In this document: one piece after another, positions 1-5,744 of the stretch
Position numbering within the stretch: position 1 is the first letter of the stretch
Layout: every line of letters starts with the position of its first letter
Assembly (NCBI GenBank): GCA_025455445.1
Contig: JALOMN010000070.1
Coordinates: forward strand, 1-9,471
Source: Cyclobacteriaceae bacterium
GTDB taxonomy: Bacteria; Bacteroidota; Bacteroidia; Cytophagales; Cyclobacteriaceae
Length of the DNA: 9,471 nucleotides
Direction of reading: 5' to 3'
Position numbers and translations under genes: made by a program
The notes under the pieces: model-generated
What the model was told of the DNA's origin: nothing
The model's input: only the letters and a program-made list of their open reading frames with translations
The model's database searches: none

Positions 1-1476
1 AAGGAATCTCCTTCGGAAACAATCAAGACAAAATCCGGTACCAGGAAGCTCAGATATTCAATGGACACCTTGATGCAGAAAAGATATGTTGCAAAGGAAG
101 TACAGAAACCGAATCAAGGTATAATTGCATTTCATTCTGCCAGCTACGACACGGCTACGCACTATAAAAAAATAGTTAAGCTGCATAGTTTGCTGGGAGG
201 TGTTAAACTTAAGTTCAATCAACTTGAAACTTCAGGACTTGATTCTTCTGCACATTTTAAGGCAAATTTAAATTCACTACAACTTGATGCGATAGATATT
301 AGTACAGATAAGATTTCGGTGCTGATAGCAAATGGTTCGTTGAATGACCTGGTCTTAAATTCTGATCACCTTAAAGATCCATGGAAATTACTGGAGGATA
401 ATCATCCTACTGCGACAATCCATAATTTGAAAGCAAAAATCGAAACGAACGGAAATCTGATTGGCTTCGATCGACTGGATTATAATCCGCAAATCAGTTC
501 GGGCACAATCAGACAATTTGAATTCCGGCCTTTAAAGGATAAGCAGCAATTTCTGGCAGATAGTTATTATCAGACAAACTACATGCATGCACAAATAGAA
601 TCGATTGACTTCCATACGTTCGATATAAAAAGAATGATGAACGATTCGGTATTTCACCTGTCGAAAATTCAAGTTACTTCACCCAACCTGGAGATTGGGC
701 GTGACAAAACTCATCCCTTCTTCGCTACTGCAATTAAGCCTCTTCCTACCAATGCATTTCAAAATGTAAATGTGAAATTCAAGATTGATAGTGTGTTAGT
801 TTCAGATGGTAAGATTGCCTACACAGAGAAATCAAGAATTACAGAAAAGGAAGGAACCATCAATTTCAGTAAAATGAATGCCTTAGTGCGGAATGTAAAA
901 AATGTAGATTTGGAATCTAATGATTCCCTGCGTATTCGTGCCAGCGCACTATTTATGGATAGCGCCCGTGTTAATCTTCGAATGCGTGAATCTTACGCTG
1001 ATACACTCGGAGGTTTTGTGCTCACCACCCAGGTAAGTCCCTTTAAAACTTCTATTCTCAATGCTGCATTGGTGCCAATGGTAGCGGTTGATTTTAAATC
1101 AGGGTATGTAGATACCTTGTATATGCGTGCCATAGGACGTGAATATCTGTCATTAGGTTCAATGAAATTTTTATATCATGATTTGAAAGTAGAATTTCTT
1201 GATAGAAATGATACATCGCGGCATTCGTTGAAGAATCAACTCCTGAAGTTTGCAGCTAATACATTTGTAGTTAGAACGAACAATACGGATCGTATGGGCA
1301 AGATATTTTACGAGCGAGATCGCAACCGGGCCGTGTTCCAGTATTGGGTAAAAATGATCTTAAGCGGAGTAACTACCAGTGTGGGCGCCAAATCGAATAA
1401 GAAGCAGATCAGGAAGTACATGAAAGATCTGAATCAGAAAAAGCTGCCGGCTATAGAAGATGATTTTGTTTTGTAA
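1..1476 (+). CDS. AsmA-like / DUF748-type envelope protein, 5' end outside window
   Basis: The frame is open from the first base, so the gene starts upstream and the first in-window ATG (61) is probably internal; 491 C-terminal residues are visible. The protein is made of alternating beta-rich stretches with repeated polar-hydrophobic patterns such as VSDGKIAYTE and GSLNDLVLNS. It ends with a basic segment (YWVKMILSGVTTSVGAKSNKK) typical of the C-terminus of large Bacteroidota AsmA-like proteins. AsmA-family proteins are envelope-spanning, beta-rich proteins linked to lipid transport or outer-membrane biogenesis. Here the family call rests on overall pattern and the C-terminal signature, not on a catalytic motif. 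The N-terminal membrane anchor expected of the family would lie outside the window. It converges on the minus-strand gene ending at 1523 with 46 bp between them and no clear terminator hairpin in the gap. The family is fairly certain; the cellular role is not. Confidence 0.7.
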   Translation, partial: KESPSETIKTKSGTRKLRYSMDTLMQKRYVAKEVQKPNQGIIAFHSASYDTATHYKKIVKLHSLLGGVKLKFNQLETSGLDSSAHFKANLNSLQLDAIDISTDKISVLIANGSLNDLVLNSDHLKDPWKLLEDNHPTATIHNLKAKIETNGNLIGFDRLDYNPQISSGTIRQFEFRPLKDKQQFLADSYYQTNYMHAQIESIDFHTFDIKRMMNDSVFHLSKIQVTSPNLEIGRDKTHPFFATAIKPLPTNAFQNVNVKFKIDSVLVSDGKIAYTEKSRITEKEGTINFSKMNALVRNVKNVDLESNDSLRIRASALFMDSARVNLRMRESYADTLGGFVLTTQVSPFKTSILNAALVPMVAVDFKSGYVDTLYMRAIGREYLSLGSMKFLYHDLKVEFLDRNDTSRHSLKNQLLKFAANTFVVRTNNTDRMGKIFYERDRNRAVFQYWVKMILSGVTTSVGAKSNKKQIRKYMKDLNQKKLPAIEDDFVL

Positions 1477-1522
1477 GTGCAAGCAATCTTTTATTGAGTT
1501 AATCTTATAATTTCTGGCGTTA

Positions 1523-1831
1523 TTATTTTGAATTTTTATTCTGTGGTTTCAGATTGCTTTTCGAAATCACATATTCCACCAGGTTGGTAAAAGTGGGGTA
1601 GAGGCGCTGCCGTCCCAATATTTCGTTTAACACTGGATTAATATTATCATGTCCAAATTGATAGAAGCAGCTCATCAGATTGGTTTCCCTTGATTGTTTG
1701 ATTACAAATTTTTCGAACCGTGGTTTCCATTCCTTTAAATTGAAACCAAAGCGGGTGTGTAACTCGTTCCAGATTTCTTTGATGTGTGTCTCATCCAGAC
1801 GGTCTTCTTCCTCACGTGTCAATTTTTTCAC
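1523..1831 (-). CDS. Small hypothetical protein, GTG start
   Basis: An unrecognised 102-residue protein, highly charged, with a lysine/arginine/glutamate-rich N-terminus (MKKLTREEEDRLDE) and no signal peptide or membrane segment, so probably cytoplasmic. The start is GTG at 1831: an in-frame TAG lies seven codons further upstream and no ATG lies between. It sits 25 bp downstream of the broken gene at 1857-2244 on the same strand, so the two probably form one transcript. A weak resemblance links the two proteins: FEKFVIKQSRETNL here against FEKLVELKTKDVDL in the neighbour. This may mean they are distant paralogues or bind each other, but it may be chance. No domain family is recognised and no function is proposed. 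Confidence 0.55.
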   Translation of the reverse strand: MKKLTREEEDRLDETHIKEIWNELHTRFGFNLKEWKPRFEKFVIKQSRETNLMSCFYQFGHDNINPVLNEILGRQRLYPTFTNLVEYVISKSNLKPQNKNSK

Positions 1832-1856
1832 AGCAACTAAATAAATGATACACTAC

Positions 1857-2244
1857 TCAGGCCGCAAAATGTAGTTGAGCACTCAGATGCATGCGTATCT
1901 GATCATCAATTTCCATAAAGAAGCAATCATTGGTAAGCGAGATTTCGTCTTTACGCTTCAACTGTTTGAGCACAGGAGTGTAGTATTCGAGATCTACGTC
2001 TTTGGTTTTTAATTCCACCAGCTTTTCGAAAATGGTAATCAGGTTGCTGCGGGTGGGTTGCGACTTGAATTTAAAGTCGATGTAAGTAGTCAGGTCGGTC
2101 AGGATTCTTTCTACTAACGCATTGCGATGCTGGTTACGCATTGCGATGCTGGTTGAGCAACATGCGTATCTGAAACAACTGGATATTAGGATCTTTTGCC
2201 TTGATGCAGCGTGTGCCGATGAGGCGTGATTTAAGTATTTTCAT
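1857..2244 (-). pseudogene. Small hypothetical gene frameshifted by a 19-bp tandem duplication
   Basis: Reading from ATG at 2244 gives 36 codons (starting MKILKSRLIG, ending LLNQHRNA) and then TAA at 2134-2136. The rest of the protein (LVERILTDLTTYIDF to the C-terminus HLSAQLHFAA) continues in another frame down to 1857. The break falls exactly at two adjacent identical 19-bp copies (2117-2135 and 2136-2154). Removing one copy restores a single 122-residue frame in which NQHRNA runs straight into LVERIL. The ATG at 2141 that opens a 94-residue frame is made by the junction of the two copies, so a gene called from there would be an artefact of the duplication, although that shorter product could still be translated. 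The protein is unrecognised, charged and lacks membrane segments. It is followed 25 bp later by the gene at 1523-1831. A sequencing or assembly duplication cannot be excluded. Confidence 0.7.
2117..2154. repeat. Exact tandem duplication, 2 x 19 bp
   Basis: The unit ACGCATTGCGATGCTGGTT occurs at 2117-2135 and again, without spacer or mismatch, at 2136-2154. Nineteen is not a multiple of three, so the duplication shifts the reading frame of the minus-strand gene it lies in. The unit contains GCATTGCGATGC, a short imperfect dyad that could promote replication slippage. Confidence 0.9.
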
Positions 2245-2728
2245 GGCCGTAAATGTTTACCCGAAAATACTAAAAATATTAGTAAAAGCTAATTAATATA
2301 GTTTTAGTTTTATGTAAATTGTTGATATACAGATAGATAAATTTTATCAAAATCTATTATTGATACTATCACATCTCCCCAGCGATTTCCACAAAGTGAA
2401 AGACATAACCGCGAATTATTACATATAAAATGTAAACTGGTGTATTCTGCTAAAACACCCCCGCCTTTGTTGGTCTTCCTGTCCAACAAACAAGAGAAAT
2501 TTGTTGTTTGTTAGGGGTTCACAAAACGCAGTGTCCCCGAAGCGGACATTCCTTTGGAATTAAAAGTATATCTCGCTAGTTGGTGTATCCTTCTCACAAT
2601 AACCGCGCGCAACACCAACAAGGGAAGAGCAATCAAAGATTCTAAGCTCACGAAAGTCACTCCGGAAAGGGGAGTAAATGAAGTTCTCTGAAGTTTAAAA
2701 TCGCATATGGAAGTACGGAATTTTCTAA
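2245..2728. other. Gene-free intergenic stretch with repeat and hairpins
   Basis: This 484-bp stretch separates two minus-strand transcription units. The part at 2245-2445 is very AT-rich and should hold the promoter of the broken gene starting at 2244; I see no convincing Bacteroidota -33/-7 pair there. Repeat copy A occupies 2463-2560. Further on are two hairpins: GTTGGTGT (2579-2586) with ACACCAAC (2612-2619) around a 25-nt loop containing GCGCGC, and ACTCC (2659-2663) with GGAGT (2671-2675). Neither is followed by a T-tract on the minus strand, so the end of the DM13 transcript is not defined. An open frame across this stretch on the minus strand has no protein-like features. Confidence 0.6.
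2463..2560 (+). repeat. Structured intergenic repeat, copy A
   Basis: First of three related copies, all in the same orientation. It shares with copies B and C the cores GCCTTTGTTGGTCTTC, CCAACAAACAAGAG and TCCCCGAAG. It can form hairpin I (TTTGTTGG 2466-2473 with CCAACAAA 2483-2490), hairpin II (TGTCC 2532-2536 with GGACA 2544-2548, loop CCGAAGC) and hairpin III (ATTCC 2548-2552 with GGAAT 2556-2560, loop TTT). Alternatively AACAAAC (2485-2491) pairs with GTTTGTT (2506-2512), which competes with hairpin I. Compared with copy B, several stem bases changed on both sides, so pairing is kept. Its exact ends are uncertain. Confidence 0.75.
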
Positions 2729-3151
2729 CTATTGGGTCTCGGCTTTTCCAAATAAAGCAGAGAATTGCTGGCACCATATCAGTGCAAATTTGAATTGATT
2801 TAAATCAGTGCCTACGGGTATTGTATAAGTTTGTTTCCCGTTTGTGGATTTAAGCTCGCCAAGATTAACGAAAGCAGCCGCACCGGTTGTGGTACTAAGA
2901 TAAACTTTCAGGTCAGGTCCGTTACTCGAACTAAAATTTGTGAGAAGTAATACCAACTTTCCATTTTGCTCATAAATTTTAGCCTCTCCGGATACATTAT
3001 AAGTTCCGCTTCCCATCCATTTTCCTTCGCGCAACAAGGTAGCATCTGATTCATCAAAATCATCATTCAAGGTGGTGGTGGGCGTGGCATCTTCGCTTTC
3101 ACAGGCCAAAGTGAAAAAAAGCAAGGCCAAAAAAATGGTAAGTCTTATCAT
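2729..3151 (-). CDS. DM13-domain lipoprotein
   Basis: A 140-residue protein with a lipoprotein signal (MIRLTIFLALLFFTLAC, lipobox TLAC with Cys17), an acidic linker (residues 18-37), then a DM13 domain (about 40-138). Family hallmarks seen are GxGTYNVSG near residue 48, SSNGPDLKVYLS (75-86), LGELKSTNGKQTYTIP (98-112) and the C-terminal IWCQQFSALFGKA with the conserved Cys127. DM13 domains are thought to take part in redox or electron-transfer chemistry through this cysteine; the substrate is unknown. The length is normal for a single-domain form. The mature protein should be tethered to an envelope membrane. The start lies 4 bp after the stop of the upstream barrel-like gene (3156-3869), so the two are almost certainly co-transcribed and probably work in the same compartment. 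The domain call is strong; the function is open. Confidence 0.88.
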   Translation of the reverse strand: MIRLTIFLALLFFTLACESEDATPTTTLNDDFDESDATLLREGKWMGSGTYNVSGEAKIYEQNGKLVLLLTNFSSSNGPDLKVYLSTTTGAAAFVNLGELKSTNGKQTYTIPVGTDLNQFKFALIWCQQFSALFGKAETQ

Positions 3152-3155
3152 GATT

Positions 3156-3869
3156 TTATTTTTTAAGAGTGAGAATTTTGGTGATGCCTATTGCCAATAA
3201 CAATGATTTATTTCTAAATCGATCATTAGGTTCTGGTAGTTGTTGCACTTCCGTTTCAGTAGTGTATTCAGTAAATAAAAATTGCACTCCAGCTTTAATC
3301 CCCCAGTTCGATTGGAAATGATATTTTAGAAATAGTTCAGAATTAAGTGAGCCTAAATCATTGTCGCTGATCAAAAGTAAATTAAACGAGGTGGGCCGGG
3401 CGTTCGTCTGCTGACCTATCGAACCATTTAAATAACTTCCTGTTTTTTGTTGACCAAATGAAAATCCAATAGCATCTATATTAACACCCATTGAGAGCCG
3501 ATCATTAAATTGGTAACCGAGATGAATCGCCACATTCAATGCATTTATTTGAGACCAGTTAATTAATAAGGAATCCATATTTTCCGGAATGTTCTCTTTA
3601 AAAATAACGCTTGGTCCTGTATCGCCAGAAGAGATTTCGGCAGGTGCTGTAACATAATATTGGTTTTGCCCCAGATAGGTTGTGAATCTTCCGGCAATAG
3701 CAAACTCAAACTTTTGATTTTTGCCGAACCGCCATCCGTGTGTGTACATCATTGAAACAGAACCTTCGTAATTTCCGACTCCACCGGTGAAATCTACTGC
3801 TTTTATACGGGGTTGACTATAAACTGAAGTTGTGCAGATTAGAATGATTGACAGGATTAAATATCTCAT
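3156..3869 (-). CDS. Secreted, probable outer-membrane beta-barrel protein
   Basis: A 237-residue protein. The start is taken at ATG 3869, where a clean signal peptide begins (MRYLILSIILICTTSVYSQ, cleavage likely after SVYS or SVYSQ). An extension upstream to 3902 would put a basic stretch in front of it and is unlikely. The mature part shows repeated amphipathic strands with glycines and aromatics (SVSMMYTHGWRFG, KFEFAIAGRFTTYLG, NVAIHLGYQFNDRLSMGVNIDAIGFSFG, GIKAGVQFLFTEYTT), as expected of a small barrel of 8 to 10 strands. It ends in KILTLKK rather than the usual terminal aromatic, which is slightly odd. It lies between the Crp-type regulator (61 bp upstream) and the DM13 lipoprotein gene (4 bp downstream). 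The ligand and function are not recognisable. Confidence 0.72.
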   Translation of the reverse strand: MRYLILSIILICTTSVYSQPRIKAVDFTGGVGNYEGSVSMMYTHGWRFGKNQKFEFAIAGRFTTYLGQNQYYVTAPAEISSGDTGPSVIFKENIPENMDSLLINWSQINALNVAIHLGYQFNDRLSMGVNIDAIGFSFGQQKTGSYLNGSIGQQTNARPTSFNLLLISDNDLGSLNSELFLKYHFQSNWGIKAGVQFLFTEYTTETEVQQLPEPNDRFRNKSLLLAIGITKILTLKK

Positions 3870-3903
3870 TATTTTTCGGTTGCACGAATTTCGTCTTTGC
3901 AAG

Positions 3904-3929
3904 AAAATTTAGATGTCGTATGGCCGACA
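3904..3929 (-). promoter_or_regulatory. Candidate operator TGTCG-N6-CGACA with weak -7 box
   Basis: Between the Crp-type gene and the barrel gene lies a perfect dyad, TGTCG (3914-3918) and CGACA (3925-3929), spaced by six bases. That is the geometry of CRP-family sites (TGTGA-N6-TCACA). Two bases further on, minus-strand TAAATTTT (3911 down to 3904) matches TAnnTTTG in all but the last base, though no clear -33 box accompanies it. The dyad lies 45 bp upstream of the barrel gene start. It could equally be a short RNA hairpin just after the regulator's stop codon. Confidence 0.35.
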
Positions 3930-3930
3930 C

Positions 3931-4611
3931 TTACATGAGATTTTTCAAGTTCCGAATCAGAATTTTCTTCCGATCGAAATTAATGAGGTTCTTTTCTTTT
4001 AATTCATTTAAGATAGTAGAAACCGTTTGTCGGGATGTACCCGTGAGTGAGGCAATATCTTTATGGGTTAGCCGGGTGGGAATCATCATTTCATCACCCA
4101 CTTGTTTTCCTTTCCAGGAGGCAGCATCTTTTAAAAACTCAATAATGCGGGTGCGAGCATCTTTAAATATCAAAAGCTCTATTTTTCTTTCAAGTTTCAT
4201 TAATCGAAATCCCACCAACTTTAAAATTTGGAAGTTCAGATCTTTGTTCTCTTTCATAAGCTCTTTCAACTCATCAATACTAAGCGGACAAATTGTAGTA
4301 TTGACATCCATCGCTTGCGCAAAATCAGTCCGTTTGTTTTCACCGGCAATAGCCAGCTCACCAAAAATTTCTCCCGAAGTTAAGATGGCAGAAACAATCT
4401 CCTTACCATCTTCCATGTATCGTCCAATCAGGACACGACCGGAAACAATCATATAGATATGTGTAGCCGGTTCGCCTGTGAAATAGATATATTCATCTTT
4501 CTTGTAATGATTATAGACGTGCTTATGAGCCAGCGACTTTACTTTGTGTGGGCAAAGTACCTTGAATAAATTAACGCTCTCAAAATACCATAGTGCTGAT
4601 GAATTATTCAT
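3931..4611 (-). CDS. Crp/Fnr-family transcriptional regulator
   Basis: A 226-residue protein of normal family length. The N-terminal cyclic-nucleotide-binding fold covers about residues 14-125, with the phosphate-binding cassette GEIFGELAIAGENKRTDFAQA (80-100). It keeps Gly-Glu (84-85) and Arg94-Thr95 at the positions of E. coli CRP Gly71-Glu72 and Arg82-Ser83. The dimerisation helix follows (about 126-150). The C-terminal winged helix has its helix-turn-helix at about 182-203 (THKDIASLTGTSRQTVSTILNEL). In the recognition helix the CRP residues Arg180, Glu181 and Arg185 appear as Arg, Gln and Thr, so the DNA site should differ from the E. coli one. In the dimer helix the cAMP-contacting Thr127-Ser128 align with Leu-Glu, so the effector may not be cAMP. 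There is no N-terminal cysteine cluster as in FNR. It is first in a minus-strand operon with the barrel and DM13 genes. The ATG at 4611 is the natural start. Confidence 0.9.
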   Translation of the reverse strand: MNNSSALWYFESVNLFKVLCPHKVKSLAHKHVYNHYKKDEYIYFTGEPATHIYMIVSGRVLIGRYMEDGKEIVSAILTSGEIFGELAIAGENKRTDFAQAMDVNTTICPLSIDELKELMKENKDLNFQILKLVGFRLMKLERKIELLIFKDARTRIIEFLKDAASWKGKQVGDEMMIPTRLTHKDIASLTGTSRQTVSTILNELKEKNLINFDRKKILIRNLKNLM

Positions 4612-4704
4612 TTCAGAAATTGAATTTACAATTTATTAAATTAAGCACGGATATTATAATTAAATCGTGGCATGCACTTGAAGATACCTTGTAATTCTAT
4701 CATA

Positions 4705-4787
4705 GCGGAATCCCCGCCTTTGTTGGTCTTCTTAACCAACAAACAAGAGGAGTCCCCGAAGTGGGATACTCCGCGTGGAAGGAGTAT
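4705..4787 (+). repeat. Structured intergenic repeat, copy B (short form)
   Basis: Second copy of the repeat, in the promoter-side region between the Crp gene and the secreted protein gene. Hairpin I is TTTGTTGGT (4719-4727) with ACCAACAAA (4735-4743). Hairpin II is GGAGTCCC (4749-4756) with GGG-AT-ACTCC (4763-4772), loop CGAAGT. Hairpin III is ATACTCC (4766-4772) with GGAGTAT (4781-4787). An outer pairing of GCGGAATCCC (4705-4714) with GGGATACTCCGC (4763-4774) encloses hairpin I. Relative to copies A and C it lacks about 35 bp between AACAAGAG and the TCCCCGAAG core, including the arm that competes with hairpin I. Confidence 0.8.
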
Positions 4788-4794
4788 TTTTTTT
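4766..4794 (+). terminator. Terminator-like hairpin before the secreted-protein gene
   Basis: ATACTCC (4766-4772) pairs perfectly with GGAGTAT (4781-4787) around an 8-nt loop and is followed by a run of T (4787-4794). It lies 19 bp before the ATG of the downstream gene, not after a gene. The ACTCC arm is also the right arm of hairpin II (with GGAGT 4749-4753), so two exclusive folds are possible. That is the layout of an attenuator. Whether transcription starts upstream of it was not shown; I see no convincing promoter. Confidence 0.4.
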
Positions 4795-4812
4795 AATTTT
4801 AATCATTTGTTT

Positions 4813-5520
4813 ATGAAAACAATATTAATCTCAAAAATTAATGTCGTGAGCATTCGGTCAATGTTCATTGCTTTTGTAAGTGTACCCTTTTTTACTTTGA
4901 CAACTTTTGCACAAGGTCGGATTGTGTTTTTAGAAAACTATAATTCAATAACTGATTTAGATAGTGAAGTTCAGAACTGGAAGTACAGTACATATTTTTT
5001 AAAAGGAGACACCGCCACTTACATGAGTAAATCGAAAAAGGAGCCTAATTACTATAGAGTAAAGTCCAAGAGTGGTGTTGTGTCTTTCGTCTTTACGGGC
5101 ACATTCAGAGACTTAGACGGAGCTATGGATAAGGAGCAGCAAGCAGAACTTCAAAAGTCGTATACAAAAAGGGATTCTTTGGTCAGGATTCAGGACGCAC
5201 AGATAGTTGTTACGCTAAAGCAAAGAGAAGCTGAAGCAAGAACTGCAGAAGCTAAACGTTTGGCAATCGCCAAAGCAGCAGAAGAAGGTCGTGATAAAAA
5301 AATCATTGCAGAATATGGACAGGAAACACTCGATATATTAAAAAGGAATGATGGTTTGTATATCGGTATGCCACGTGATTTATTAATTCTGTGGCATAGT
5401 TATCCTGAAAGGATTAATGAAACAGTAAATGTGTATGGGAAGAAAGAGCAATTCGTTTATAAAAACATGTATTGCTATATAGAAAACGGCAAACTCACAT
5501 CATGGCAGAGAACTCAATAA
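4813..5520 (+). CDS. Secreted protein with coiled coil and BamE-like C-terminus
   Basis: A 235-residue protein from ATG 4813. An open frame back to 4672 exists only because repeat copy B has no stops, so that extension is rejected. The N-terminus is basic and hydrophobic and ends in TLTTFAQ, a probable signal peptidase I site near residue 34. Met17 (4861) would give a shorter, more classical signal peptide and is an alternative start. Residues 35-100 are beta-rich, 103-167 form a charged Ala/Glu/Lys/Arg-rich helix likely to be a coiled coil (LKQREAEARTAEAKRLAIAK), and 180-235 resemble the SmpA/OmlA/BamE fold (GLYIGMPRDLLILWHSYPER, then EQFVYKNMYCYIENGKLTSWQ). Such domains bind other envelope proteins or act as small sensor modules. 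The whole architecture is not one I recognise. It is flanked by repeat copies B and C in direct orientation. Confidence 0.7.
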   Translation: MKTILISKINVVSIRSMFIAFVSVPFFTLTTFAQGRIVFLENYNSITDLDSEVQNWKYSTYFLKGDTATYMSKSKKEPNYYRVKSKSGVVSFVFTGTFRDLDGAMDKEQQAELQKSYTKRDSLVRIQDAQIVVTLKQREAEARTAEAKRLAIAKAAEEGRDKKIIAEYGQETLDILKRNDGLYIGMPRDLLILWHSYPERINETVNVYGKKEQFVYKNMYCYIENGKLTSWQRTQ

Positions 5521-5537
5521 GATTTACTGTTTCTCAG

Positions 5538-5561
5538 CGGAGTTTCCTGGAAGGGACTCCG
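5538..5561. other. Hairpin after the secreted-protein gene
   Basis: CGGAGT (5538-5543) pairs with ACTCCG (5556-5561), 18 bp after the stop codon at 5520. Read on the other strand it is GGAGTCCC, then TTCCAGGAA, then ACTCCG, resembling hairpin II of the repeat family in inverted orientation. There is no T-tract, so it may protect a transcript end or be a repeat fragment rather than an intrinsic terminator. Confidence 0.4.
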
Positions 5562-5597
5562 TAAACAAGTTCAATTAGTTTCATATAAGAGATTCCA

Positions 5598-5690
5598 GCC
5601 TTTGTTGGTCTTCTTGACCAACAAACAAGAGAAATTTGTGTTTGTTGGGGGGGTAACAAAACTCAGGGTCCCCGAAGTGGGATACTCCGC
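5598..5690 (+). repeat. Structured intergenic repeat, copy C (long form)
   Basis: Third copy, same orientation as A and B. Hairpin I is perfect over 10 bp: TTTGTTGGTC (5601-5610) with GACCAACAAA (5616-5625), loop TTCTT. The competing pairing is CCAACAAAC (5618-5626) with GTTTGTTGG (5640-5648), also perfect over 9 bp, so the two folds exclude each other. Hairpin II is GTCCC (5668-5672) with GGGAT (5679-5683), loop CGAAGT. A run of seven G (5647-5653) follows the third arm. Hairpin III is weak in this copy. Confidence 0.8.
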
Positions 5691-5715
5691 TCTGAAGAGA
5701 ATACGGGCATATAAC

Positions 5716-5742
5716 AAAAAAGCCACTTTTCAGTGGCTTTTT
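5716..5742 (-). terminator. Rho-independent terminator of tRNA-Asn
   Basis: AGCCACT (5721-5727) and AGTGGCT (5732-5738) form a 7-bp stem with a 4-base loop. On the minus strand the stem is followed by a run of T directly after the tRNA. The other strand also ends in T (5738-5742), so it may stop plus-strand transcripts as well. Confidence 0.88.
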
Positions 5743-5744
5743 AG

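Noticed and set aside
1477..1522. Terminator between the convergent genes at the left end
   Set aside because: Only a 4-bp CAAT/ATTG pairing is present, too weak to call.
2579..2619. Integron attC site
   Set aside because: The arms GTTGGTGT/ACACCAAC do not fit the RYYYAAC/GTTRRRY core boxes, and no integrase or cassette array is present.
2511..2777. 88-codon open frame on the minus strand
   Set aside because: It runs through repeat copy A, the hairpins and the DM13 3' end in another frame, and has no protein-like pattern.
3848..4456. 202-codon open frame on the plus strand
   Set aside because: It is antisense to the Crp-type regulator, whose domain matches are clear; the antisense product has no recognisable features.
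4672..4812. In-frame N-terminal extension of the secreted protein gene
   Set aside because: It is translated from repeat copy B and the leader. The signal peptide begins at the ATG at 4813 (or 4861).
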